DNA of 64,000 nucleotides from Sediminibacterium sp. GTDB taxonomy: Bacteria; Bacteroidota; Bacteroidia; Chitinophagales; Chitinophagaceae. Below, in pieces: positions 17,753 through 26,974 of the stretch. Position 1 is the stretch's first letter; each line of letters opens with the position of its first letter. The translations under genes and the position numbers were made by a program. The stretch spans positions 115,993 to 179,992 of the forward strand of contig JAEUVE010000021.1 in NCBI GenBank assembly GCA_016786865.1, read 5' to 3'. A model generated the notes under the pieces. The model was not told the origin of the DNA and did not search any database. It was given only the letters and a program-made list of their open reading frames with translations.

Positions 17753-18391
17753 TCAGGGCTCAATGAGCTGATTGAACGCTTTTGCAGATGATACAATGGT
17801 CCGGAATGTGAGGTTGATCCTTGGTTCGCTGATTCTTTTGGAAGGAGGCAGGCGGTGGAGCCAGTTGTCTTGCGTGGCACCTTTCATCACGAGCAGGCTT
17901 CCGGGTTCCAGCACCATCGAAATCGTAGCTTTGGAAACCTTGTGCTTAAAAGCAAATTTTCTTGGGGCTCCGAAACTCAGAGAAGCAATAGCACCGTGTT
18001 TCTTCAGATCCTTTTCTGCGTCGCTATGCCAGGCCATACCTTCATCCCCGTTGTGATACAGATTCAATAAACAGGAATTGAATTGTTCACCTGTTTTTGC
18101 TTCAACAAGTTGCTTCAATTCGAGCAAGGCACTGGTCCATGGGAGCGCCTTTCTGCTGATGCCGGAATAAGTGTATTCAAATTCCTGAGAACCGTACCAG
18201 GCAACCTTGCGTTTGGTGGTAATCAATTTACCAAAGATGATTGCCCGGTCATTTTCCCACCGGATGTTTTGTAACAAATGGTTGAGGTACAATCCCGCTT
18301 CTTTTGGAGTCAGGATTGTACCAAAATAATTCACTGTGCCGTCGTAGGGCAATAAGTTTGCAAAAGAATAGGTGTTGTTGAATAAATCCAT
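17753..18391 (-). CDS. AlkB-like 2-oxoglutarate/Fe(II) DNA dioxygenase
   Basis: Protein of 212 residues. The Fe(II) triad HxD...H appears as AWHSDAE and later NWLHRLPPS. The 2-oxoglutarate-binding RxNxTFR is RINLTFR near the C-terminus. The nucleotide-recognition lid contains WYGSQEFEYTYSG. This is the ALKBH2/3-like bacterial group, which oxidatively demethylates 1-methyladenine and 3-methylcytosine. It ends 10 bp from the convergent Cache gene and starts 42 bp downstream of the AraC-MGMT gene, with which it may be co-transcribed as in ada-alkB of Escherichia coli. Confidence 0.92.
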   Translation of the reverse strand: MDLFNNTYSFANLLPYDGTVNYFGTILTPKEAGLYLNHLLQNIRWENDRAIIFGKLITTKRKVAWYGSQEFEYTYSGISRKALPWTSALLELKQLVEAKTGEQFNSCLLNLYHNGDEGMAWHSDAEKDLKKHGAIASLSFGAPRKFAFKHKVSKATISMVLEPGSLLVMKGATQDNWLHRLPPSKRISEPRINLTFRTIVSSAKAFNQLIEP

Positions 18392-18433
18392 GTTTGCTGT
18401 TGCCGGATTGGCATTTCAAAGTACCGGAATTTT

Positions 18434-19297
18434 CTAAAATTCAGCTGTATCTGTTCCCTGTAGCTGTGCTTTAGCTCCTTCCCAGCCAATGATGGCGGTT
18501 TTTCTGGTTTCGCCCCACATGTATCCTCCCAGTGCCCCGGTAGACTGAATTACCCGGTGACAGGGTATAAGGAATGCAACAGGATTGCTTCCTACAGCTG
18601 TCCCTACTGCCCTGGATGCATTGGGTTGGTTTATTTTGGCTGCGATGGTTCCGTAAGTGGTGAGTTGTCCGGACGGAATCTTTAAAAGGGTTTCCCAAAC
18701 TTTCAACTGAAAAGCTGTTCCTTTTAGATGGAGTTTAATCTGCCGGAGTTCAGACCAGTCGCTGTTGAAAATATGGAGTGCGTTTTGTTGTATCAAATCT
18801 GTGATTTGCCGGAAAGCAGCATGCGGAAACTGTGTTTTCAGCAATGCCAGCGCAGCGGGTTCATCATCGGCAAATGCCATGTGGCAGATACCCCTGAACG
18901 TGGAAGCAACCAGTATATTGCCAAAGGGGCTTTCCGCAAAACTGTAATGAATCTCCAGGTTTTTGCCTCCATGCTTGTATTCGGCCGGAGTCATTCCTTC
19001 AATATGAATAAAGAGGTCATGCAGTCTGCCTGTACCGGAGAGTCCGGTTTCAAATGCAGCGTCGAACACGGTTGCCCCATTTTCGGTCAATAGTTTTTTG
19101 GCATATTCAATGCTGGTGTACTGCAAAAATTTTTTTGGGGTTGTTCCGGCCCAATCGGCGAAAAGCCGTTGAAAATGAAAAGGACTCAGGTGAACCATCC
19201 TGGCCACTTCGTTCAGATTAGGTTGTTTTTTGAAATTGCTTTTGATGTAGGCAATTGCTTCGGCAATTCTGGAATAATTAATGTGCTGCTGTGTCAT
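18434..19297 (-). CDS. AraC-type regulator fused to O6-methylguanine-DNA methyltransferase (Ada-like)
   Basis: Protein of 287 residues. Residues 1 to about 85 are an AraC helix-turn-helix pair (NLNEVARMVHLSPFHFQRLF, then GMTPAEYK). Residues 105-280 are methylguanine methyltransferase with the acceptor Cys246 in IPCHRV and the helix-wing string TTYGTIAAKINQPNASRAVG. The N-terminal Zn-cysteine methylphosphotriester domain that activates E. coli Ada is absent, so induction must differ from classical Ada. The AlkB-like gene follows 42 bp downstream, parallel to the E. coli ada-alkB order. A perfect 12-bp GC palindrome lies 33 bp upstream of the start. Confidence 0.92.
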   Translation of the reverse strand: MTQQHINYSRIAEAIAYIKSNFKKQPNLNEVARMVHLSPFHFQRLFADWAGTTPKKFLQYTSIEYAKKLLTENGATVFDAAFETGLSGTGRLHDLFIHIEGMTPAEYKHGGKNLEIHYSFAESPFGNILVASTFRGICHMAFADDEPAALALLKTQFPHAAFRQITDLIQQNALHIFNSDWSELRQIKLHLKGTAFQLKVWETLLKIPSGQLTTYGTIAAKINQPNASRAVGTAVGSNPVAFLIPCHRVIQSTGALGGYMWGETRKTAIIGWEGAKAQLQGTDTAEF

Positions 19298-19329
19298 CTT
19301 TGGTTGTATTAGGAAGCAAAGATTGTTCG

Positions 19330-19341
19330 GGCGCCGGCGCC
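19330..19341. promoter_or_regulatory. Perfect 12-bp palindrome GGCGCCGGCGCC upstream of the AraC-MGMT gene
   Basis: Perfect self-complementary 12-mer in an otherwise AT-rich spacer, 33 bp upstream of the start codon of the AraC-MGMT gene and about 30 bp after the pentapeptide gene's end. A poor -7-like AATCTTTG (minus strand, 19314-19321) sits between it and the start. Position fits an operator or an upstream hairpin; no U-tract follows on either strand, so it is not a standard terminator. Confidence 0.35.
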
Positions 19342-19373
19342 ATACAACCCAAAACTTGCTGAATTATGCCCGC

Positions 19374-19949
19374 TTAATCTTTTACAATAACCTGGTATCT
19401 GCTCAGTAATTCCAACACTCCGGGGTAGGAAAATACAGCTTTCTGAAGCCGGTTGGATTCCGGATCAATGGAATAGTTGTAAGCGGTACGGAAATCTGCT
19501 TTTTCCAGGTTCGTATTGTTGAAAGTAGTTCTGCTTAAATCACATTGATCAAAAACGGACTCCTTCAGATCGCAGTTGCTGAAATCGGCTTCCTTTAGTT
19601 CAGAATTCCGGAAAACGGTTTTTCTGAGTTTTAATCCGGAAAAGGAACTGTGATTCAGCGTGCAGTTGTCGAAAGAAAAACAAAGCCCGAACTCGTTGCA
19701 ATCTTCTACATGTAAACCGGTTAGTTTGCAGTCTTTGAACCGGATGTTCCGGAAAGCAGTTTTATGAAGCCTGACCAGGCTCAGATTACAACCCGAAAAA
19801 AGGCAATCATTGAACCGGTAGCCGGAAAGATCCGTATTTGAAAAGCTGCAATTCATGAACCGGCAGTCTTCGTATTCGCCTTCTGCCAGCGGGTTGGTTG
19901 TAAAGTCTTCCCTGTTGAATATCCGGTTGTTGAAACTGGCTGAATCCAT
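19374..19949 (-). CDS. Pentapeptide-repeat protein
   Basis: Protein of 191 residues from the ATG at 19949; a TTG 16 codons upstream is less likely because homologues start at the equivalent of MDSASF. Most of the length is A(D/N)LXX-type repeats with F or L at the centre every five residues (CRFMNCSFSNTDLSGYRFNDCLFSGCNL and onward). It ends with the RTAYNYSIDPESNRLQKAVFS tail common in this Bacteroidota family. The repeats form a right-handed quadrilateral helix that in Qnr and McbG mimics DNA and protects gyrase. Whether this member does so is unknown. Confidence 0.85.
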   Translation of the reverse strand: MDSASFNNRIFNREDFTTNPLAEGEYEDCRFMNCSFSNTDLSGYRFNDCLFSGCNLSLVRLHKTAFRNIRFKDCKLTGLHVEDCNEFGLCFSFDNCTLNHSSFSGLKLRKTVFRNSELKEADFSNCDLKESVFDQCDLSRTTFNNTNLEKADFRTAYNYSIDPESNRLQKAVFSYPGVLELLSRYQVIVKD

Positions 19950-20139
19950 ACGTTCAAAGTTCCGTTTTTGTTTGTTCTCCTGCACCCCGTTTATCAAATA
20001 AAATGTCTGCCCGGCAGGTTTTATTTTGGATTACCAGCTACCGGAAAGGAAATTGCTGCCTGTTGAACCATTCATTGTTACAATTGTATTACAGGGGGAA
20101 AAGTCCTTATTTTTAAGGTCGGCCACCCTCTTTTTTTAG

Positions 20140-20147
20140 TAATTTTG
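20140..20147 (+). promoter_or_regulatory. Candidate -7 element of the katG promoter (TAATTTTG)
   Basis: Exact match to the Bacteroidota primary-sigma -7 consensus TAnnTTTG, 56 bp before the katG start. A TTTG -33 element at the right spacing is not evident. An A-rich leader (about ten A before ATAAAT) precedes the ATG, typical of the phylum. Confidence 0.5.
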
Positions 20148-20191
20148 CTATTCGCTCTTGAATGAACCCGGGCGGTTAAAAAACCATTTAA

Positions 20192-22411
<2,220 letters not shown>

Positions 22412-22431
22412 TTGCTTTCAACTGATATAAT

Positions 22432-22461
22432 AAAAGGGTGGCCGATGTGCCACCCTTTTTT
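22432..22461 (+). terminator. Intrinsic terminator after katG
   Basis: Stem GGGTGGC (22436-22442) pairs with GCCACCC (22449-22455) around a 6-nt loop. The stem is extended by AAAA/TTTT, and a run of six T follows on the plus strand. The A-tract makes it potentially bidirectional for the convergent gene ending at 22519. Confidence 0.9.
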
Positions 22462-22518
22462 ATGCAATAGATCAGCTTCCGGTGGAAGGCCGATTTATCT
22501 GATTTTATTTAGAAAGGT

Positions 22519-22887
22519 TTATTTACTGTTTTTGTTTTCGTCATTCTCTTCTTCCACGTGCAGTATGTGCAGGAGCCGGTGAATGATGGGCGCAAAAAAA
22601 ACAGCCGTAATGCTCAGAAACGCTACCCCGCTGTACAGGGCGTACAGGGAGGAAAATATTTTCGCAGAGGAAGATTCCATTTCCACAACAGGGCCCATGC
22701 CGGTTAAAATCATGCAAGCCATATGGAAGCTGTTTAACCAGGAGATATTCCCGAAATAATGATACCCTGCTGTTCCCAACAGAACAGAAAAAGTGATGAG
22801 CCCCAGTGCAAACAGGCTGTAGCGTCCAAGCCTGAAGAGGAAATGGGGTAATGGGGTTACTTTTTGCCTTCTGTTTTCCAGTTTCAT
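22519..22887 (-). CDS. Small two-TM protein resembling a potassium-channel pore module
   Basis: Protein of 122 residues: TM1 about residues 17-41, a re-entrant-like segment WLNSFHMACMILTGMGPV about 50-67, TM2 about 78-102, then an acidic tail. The order TM - pore loop - TM and the string TGMGP at the place of the TVGYG filter resemble the Ion_trans_2 fold, but the filter itself is not conserved, so K+ selectivity is doubtful. Function unknown. It overlaps the DUF1801 gene by 4 bp (ATGA), indicating translational coupling. Confidence 0.65.
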   Translation of the reverse strand: MKLENRRQKVTPLPHFLFRLGRYSLFALGLITFSVLLGTAGYHYFGNISWLNSFHMACMILTGMGPVVEMESSSAKIFSSLYALYSGVAFLSITAVFFAPIIHRLLHILHVEEENDENKNSK

Positions 22888-23276
22888 TTTAATCGCAGCA
22901 ATTGCCCCTTTCTTTTTACAATATTTTTATAATCCCATTGAAGGTTCTCCGATTTTTCCAGCCAGCGTTTTAAATCAGCAGGGCTGATTTCAGTAACTGA
23001 TTGATAAAAAATGGAAGCGTCTTTAAATTTTCCTCCCCTGATATGGAGCGCATCTTCTTCAAAATCGGCGCCGCTCCAGAACATGAGTCGGATGCCTTGT
23101 TTTTGTTTGCTGTAACCTACAATCGGGTTGTCTTCTAAAAACCAGACAGGATGCGCATGCCATATTTTATGCAGGGCTTCAGGAAGCTCTTGACAAATTA
23201 CCCGGTAAAGTACATCGCAAACTGCTTTTTCTTCCGGCAGTTGCCTGTTGTGGTAGGCCTGAATATCTGTATGCAT
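22884..23276 (-). CDS. DUF1801 (YdhG-like) protein
   Basis: Small soluble protein of 130 residues. The central stretch IWHAHPVWFLEDNPIVGYSKQKQGIRLMFWSG, with the LHIRGGKFKDASIFY segment after it, matches the DUF1801 fold (frataxin-like alpha/beta). Cytoplasmic, function unknown. First gene of a coupled pair with the channel-like gene. Confidence 0.78.
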   Translation of the reverse strand: MHTDIQAYHNRQLPEEKAVCDVLYRVICQELPEALHKIWHAHPVWFLEDNPIVGYSKQKQGIRLMFWSGADFEEDALHIRGGKFKDASIFYQSVTEISPADLKRWLEKSENLQWDYKNIVKRKGQLLRLK

Positions 23277-23347
23277 ATGTTTGTGATTGGTTGGTTAGCC
23301 AGATGCACGGATCATGCGTTTTCAGAACGATCAGTTTCCTGATCAAT

Positions 23348-24448
23348 TTAGTTTCTTTTTTTCATTGCAAGCCTCGTGATCCGGATTCTTTTCACCACGC
23401 GGTACCTCAACTGTTCGTGATAGAGCATCCATCCACCCAACGCGCCCAGCAGACTTCCGATGAGTACATCAATTAAACGACTCGTTATCAATGTTGTAGG
23501 ATTTTGTGCAATGGGGCTGGCTGCTTCGGAGAGCAGGATGGTCATAGGGGTAATAAAAATTACAGCAATGGTATAGTTTCTGGTGATGATCGCTTCAATA
23601 ATGAACTGAAGTGCAATAATGGTAATGCAAATTTCGAGCGGGTCTTTGAATACGGATAAAAAAATCCAGCACAAGCCCATGCCTAAAACAGTACCAATGA
23701 TTCTGTATAAACCCCTTCTCCAGATGTGCAGGGTGGAGCTTCCCTGCATCACAGCCAGGCAGGAAATCGGTATCCAGTAAGGTTTCTCCATTTCCGATAT
23801 ATAGCCTACCAATAAGGCTGTAAACATAAAGAAGCCAACGATGAAGGATTCAAGATAATCAGCATCTTTCCTGAACTGAACCTGATTGAGCATGCTCCTG
23901 GTCTCTTTAATGATATCCGGCTTTTGAAGGAATAAACTGAATGTTAACGCCAGAAAACAGGTTAATATAGCGCCGATGGTTAACAAGCCGATTCTTTCCG
24001 GAATCTCTTCCGCCCGAAACGGTATGCCGCTTGCCATAGCTGCCAGCATGATAAAAAAGAAGTTACCCGGAGGCTTCATCCTGGTTACCAGAACAGACCA
24101 ATGGATAAGGGCGCTGTAAATGCCAAAAGCAATGCAGGAAATGATTGGATTAAAGCTGAAAGTAATGCCTACGCCATAAGATACCAAAAAACCGAACGAA
24201 CAGACCAGTAATTTAGCCATGGTGCTAACCAGATTTGAATGGACGGGCATGTACAATATAACAAGCCCGGCAAAACTCGCGGTGAGTGCCGAAGCGAACT
24301 GGTTGAAGTGATAGCCGATTAAAAGTGGAATCCCGACACATAGGGCGGCCAGCACCGGAATAGACCAATGCCTGCTGGTCGGATTGAGCTTAAAAACGGC
24401 GCTTAATTCCTTGCGGGCAATTGCTTTTTTGTTGGAGATTACACTCAT
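23348..24448 (-). CDS. FUSC family membrane protein
   Basis: Protein of 366 residues with two sets of about five hydrophobic segments separated by a hydrophilic stretch (about residues 185-205). The second half contains EMEKPYWIPISCLAVMQGSSTLHIWRRGLYRIIGTVLGMGL, the signature of the FUSC/aromatic-acid-exporter fold. Related proteins (AaeB, YccS) export aromatic acids or other small molecules; substrate unknown here. Lies 71 bp from the DUF1801 gene and 51 bp from the SpxH-like gene, all on the minus strand. Confidence 0.85.
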   Translation of the reverse strand: MSVISNKKAIARKELSAVFKLNPTSRHWSIPVLAALCVGIPLLIGYHFNQFASALTASFAGLVILYMPVHSNLVSTMAKLLVCSFGFLVSYGVGITFSFNPIISCIAFGIYSALIHWSVLVTRMKPPGNFFFIMLAAMASGIPFRAEEIPERIGLLTIGAILTCFLALTFSLFLQKPDIIKETRSMLNQVQFRKDADYLESFIVGFFMFTALLVGYISEMEKPYWIPISCLAVMQGSSTLHIWRRGLYRIIGTVLGMGLCWIFLSVFKDPLEICITIIALQFIIEAIITRNYTIAVIFITPMTILLSEAASPIAQNPTTLITSRLIDVLIGSLLGALGGWMLYHEQLRYRVVKRIRITRLAMKKRN

Positions 24449-24499
24449 CCCGGACTATATGCACTGCATGTTTTAAATACATGTGAAGATACATATTAT

Positions 24500-25417
24500 T
24501 TACTGCTTCCATTTCCAGATAGCACCCCTGGAAGTAGTTGTTATCACGAGCTTGTTTTCCTGAGTCATGGCATCCAGTATATTTTGTGATTCATCAACAG
24601 AACGATCTGTAAGTACAGCAAATTCTTTTACTGTGAGGGTAGGATATACGGCGAACAGGGGCGCTTCAGCCCGGCTGTATTGGTTCTTCACAGCAGATGG
24701 ATGCAGTTGCAGTATAGCGTTTTCATAGGCGGCGTAGGGTTTTGATCCATAGACCATTTCTGTTCTGCCGGCCCGGTCCGAAAAAAACAGGGTGGGGAAT
24801 CCCCTTACGCCCAGCGACTTCCCCAGCCGGAGATCCTCGTTGAACAGGGTTGCTGCCGGGCCTTCATAATCCTTTTTGAATTGAGCTACATCTAAACCTG
24901 ATGCGCTTGCTGCAGATTCAAGAAACTCCCATCGGGTGATGTTCTTTTTGTGCAGAAAGAGCATTTCCCGGATGTTGCGAAGAAATGCAACCGCTTTGTC
25001 TTCGTCCTGCATCTGTGCTGCTTTAAAAGCAAGGGAAGGCGGGTAGGAGGAATCCAGGGGATCTTCCAGCCAAACATCTCCGTTGATCGGCATTTCATAA
25101 TGCAGACCGGCTTCATCCCAATGTTTGGCCACGTCCGCCGGTTGGCTGATGCCACCGCTGTTATACGACCAATTGGGTAATAAACCTCCCATTTTGTAGG
25201 AGATTGTAAGGTAGTGGCCATATTCGAGTTTAAGCTTTCTGAGCTGAGGCTCTATTCCCCAACAGGAAGAGCAAATGGGATCGGTATAATAGATGATTTG
25301 AACAGGTTTGGGTCCCTGAAATGGACTGCTGTTTGAAGCTGTTTCAGCAGGAGTTGCGGGTATTTCACAAATACCGGTTTCGGTGTTGCACAAAAGTGGA
25401 TTAGCTTGCTGCTGCAT
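24500..25417 (-). CDS. DsbA-family thiol oxidoreductase, SpxH-like
   Basis: Thioredoxin-fold protein of 305 residues. The redox motif is Cys49-Ser-Ser-Cys52 in YYTDPICSSCWGIEP, and the cis-Pro loop is GVRGFPTLFF. There is no signal peptide, and the layout matches SpxH/YjbH-type proteins (in Firmicutes an adaptor of ClpXP for Spx) and FrnE-like cytoplasmic DsbA proteins. Two extra N-terminal cysteines (10 and 17) and a winged C-terminal extension (VKEFAVLTDRSVDESQNILDAM) are present. It is divergent from an HxlR regulator gene with 67 bp between starts, so regulation by that protein is likely. Confidence 0.83.
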   Translation of the reverse strand: MQQQANPLLCNTETGICEIPATPAETASNSSPFQGPKPVQIIYYTDPICSSCWGIEPQLRKLKLEYGHYLTISYKMGGLLPNWSYNSGGISQPADVAKHWDEAGLHYEMPINGDVWLEDPLDSSYPPSLAFKAAQMQDEDKAVAFLRNIREMLFLHKKNITRWEFLESAASASGLDVAQFKKDYEGPAATLFNEDLRLGKSLGVRGFPTLFFSDRAGRTEMVYGSKPYAAYENAILQLHPSAVKNQYSRAEAPLFAVYPTLTVKEFAVLTDRSVDESQNILDAMTQENKLVITTTSRGAIWKWKQ

Positions 25418-25421
25418 GTTC

Positions 25422-25457
25422 TTTTCGTTTAATTTTGTACAAAGCTCCGAACGAAAA
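25422..25457. promoter_or_regulatory. Candidate HxlR operator and promoter: inverted repeat around a -7 element
   Basis: Perfect 8-bp inverted repeat TTTTCGTT (25422-25429) and AACGAAAA (25450-25457) with a 20-bp spacer. The spacer holds a perfect -7 element TAATTTTG (25430-25437, plus strand) and the 10-bp palindrome TTTGTACAAA (25434-25443). It fills the 67-bp gap between the HxlR gene and the SpxH-like gene. A bound repressor would block the plus-strand promoter and the minus-strand leader. Confidence 0.6.
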
Positions 25458-25484
25458 ACAGGTTCAGCAATAAGTCAGATTTTT

Positions 25485-25796
25485 ATGACCACTCCAACCA
25501 ATGCAGCAGAAAAAGAAACCTGCCCGGCACAGTCGCTGTTAAAGCTGCTCTCCGGCAAATGGAAACCGGAAATTTTCCGGCTGGCGGCAGATGGTCCGCT
25601 GCGTTTCAGTCAATTATTGCGCACCATTGAAGGCGCAAATAAACAGTCGCTTTCGGTGGCATTGCGGGAGCTGGAGGAAGTAGGCCTGTTGCAGAAACTG
25701 GTGATCAGGGAAAAACCGCTTCACATCGAATACCATATTACGGAAACGGGCCAACAGCTGATTGCGGTACTCCGGCAGCTGGAAAATATTAAGTAA
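25485..25796 (+). CDS. HxlR-family transcriptional regulator
   Basis: Winged helix-turn-helix protein of 103 residues, ATG at 25485. An ORF starting at 25383 would run through the divergent promoter and is rejected. The family signature is complete: CPAQSLLKLLSGKWKPEIFRLAADGPLRFSQLLRTIEG, recognition-helix SLSVALRELEEVGLL and the wing YHITETGQQL. Cys13, in the position of the redox-sensing Cys of YodB and HypR, suggests thiol-based sensing. Control of itself and of the divergent thiol oxidoreductase is the natural hypothesis. Confidence 0.9.
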   Translation: MTTPTNAAEKETCPAQSLLKLLSGKWKPEIFRLAADGPLRFSQLLRTIEGANKQSLSVALRELEEVGLLQKLVIREKPLHIEYHITETGQQLIAVLRQLENIK

Positions 25797-25818
25797 TACT
25801 TGCAGGTGATTGCGGCAA

Positions 25819-26580
25819 CTAATCCATTTTTACACTGGCAACACTGTGAACGGCGTCGCTGATTTCCTTAATCAGACCAGGATTTTTTTCAATAGCGTTG
25901 CCCACTACAATTACATCGGCACCGGCTTTGCAGTTAAGATAAGCTTTTTCCGGCTCGGTAATGCCGCCGCCAATGATCAGGGGAACATCTATGTTTCGGG
26001 CTACTTTTTCGATCATTTGTTCTGTAATCGGGCGCCTTGCGCCGCTTCCCGCATCCATGTAGATCAGTTTCATGCCCAGCATTTCGCCGGCCATGGCGGT
26101 ACACATGGCAATTTCATTTTTGTCGGCAGGAATTGGGGTTGCATTGGAAATATAGGAAACCGTGGTAGGTGCACCACCATCAATGACCATATACCCTGTT
26201 GGCATGATTTCCAGGCCACTGTGCTTTACAAAGGGTGCGCTGATCACATGTTGTCCGATCAGCAATTCAGGGTTTCTTCCGGAGATCAGTGAAAGGTACA
26301 GAAGGGCATCCGCATACCGGCTTACCTGCGAAGGAGATCCGGGAAACAACACTACGGGTATATCGCAGGTGGTTTTGATTTGCCGGATGCATTCGTCGAG
26401 GTGGCTGGATATTACCAGACTGCCCCCGACAAAGAAGTAGTCTACGCCGGCTTCCCGGCCCAGCCGAACCAATTCGTGAATGGTGTCCGGATCTACTTTG
26501 TCAGGATCAATCAATACAGCAAAGGACTTTTTGCCCAGCTTTTTACGCTCTGTAAATTGTTGATATATGGTATGCTCCAT
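25819..26580 (-). CDS. Geranylgeranylglyceryl/heptaprenylglyceryl phosphate synthase family protein
   Basis: TIM-barrel protein of 253 residues from the ATG at 26580 (a TTG eight codons upstream is less likely). Motifs: FAVLIDPDK at strand 1, DYFFVGGSLV, VVLFPGSPSQVSRYADALLYLSLISGRNP, KLIYMDAGSGA and the phosphate-binding IIGGGITEPEKA with ADVIVVGNAIEKNP. These define GGGPS/PcrB, which joins sn-glycerol-1-phosphate to a polyprenyl diphosphate. In archaea this starts ether-lipid synthesis; the role of the Bacteroidota members is unclear. Ends 22 bp from the convergent HxlR gene. Confidence 0.9.
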   Translation of the reverse strand: MEHTIYQQFTERKKLGKKSFAVLIDPDKVDPDTIHELVRLGREAGVDYFFVGGSLVISSHLDECIRQIKTTCDIPVVLFPGSPSQVSRYADALLYLSLISGRNPELLIGQHVISAPFVKHSGLEIMPTGYMVIDGGAPTTVSYISNATPIPADKNEIAMCTAMAGEMLGMKLIYMDAGSGARRPITEQMIEKVARNIDVPLIIGGGITEPEKAYLNCKAGADVIVVGNAIEKNPGLIKEISDAVHSVASVKMD

Positions 26581-26604
26581 CAGGGATTGATTCTGGTCCT
26601 GCAA

Positions 26605-26974
26605 AAATGCAGAAAAGTTTTCGTTTAAAGCAGTATTTCAGTTTTTTGCCCCGGTCTTTCAGGAATAAAGCTCCTTTGTAGTAATATAGCCACTAAAATG
26701 TGCTATTGGCGGATTTTAAACCGGATTCTTCCGTTTGTATAGTAAAAACAAGCTGAATAATCTACTAATATGTGCTGATTATTTTTCAAGATAGTTGTGT
26801 ACACAGTGTGTATAATCAACCAAATTCAATCGGGATTTGAGGTGCGGAATTATCCACGATCCTTTTCCACAACCTGTGCATATTTCCGACCTTGAATTGT
26901 GAAAACGGAAGAATATTTTCGTCTACCGCCTCAACAAAAAATCGTTACGCCGGGATTTATAAAAAGTTTAATCT
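26605..26974 (+). promoter_or_regulatory. nrdJ upstream region with DnaA-box-like cluster
   Basis: A 370-bp gap without a supportable gene. It holds four DnaA-box-like 9-mers: TTATACACA (minus strand, 26807-26815, exact consensus TTATNCACA), TTATCCACG (26850-26858, one mismatch), TTTTCCACA (26863-26871, exact for the relaxed TTWTNCACA) and ATATGCACA (minus strand, 26875-26883, one mismatch). The palindrome TGTGTACACA overlaps this area at 26796-26805. A weak promoter follows: CTTG (26891-26894), 19 bp, TATTTTCG (26914-26921). No cobalamin riboswitch or clear NrdR box was recognised. Confidence 0.55.

Noticed and set aside
26605..26974. Cobalamin riboswitch or NrdR box upstream of nrdJ
   Set aside because: No B12-box-like conserved core was seen, and TGTGTACACAGTGTGTATAA does not fit the NrdR consensus well; DnaA-box matches explain the signal better.
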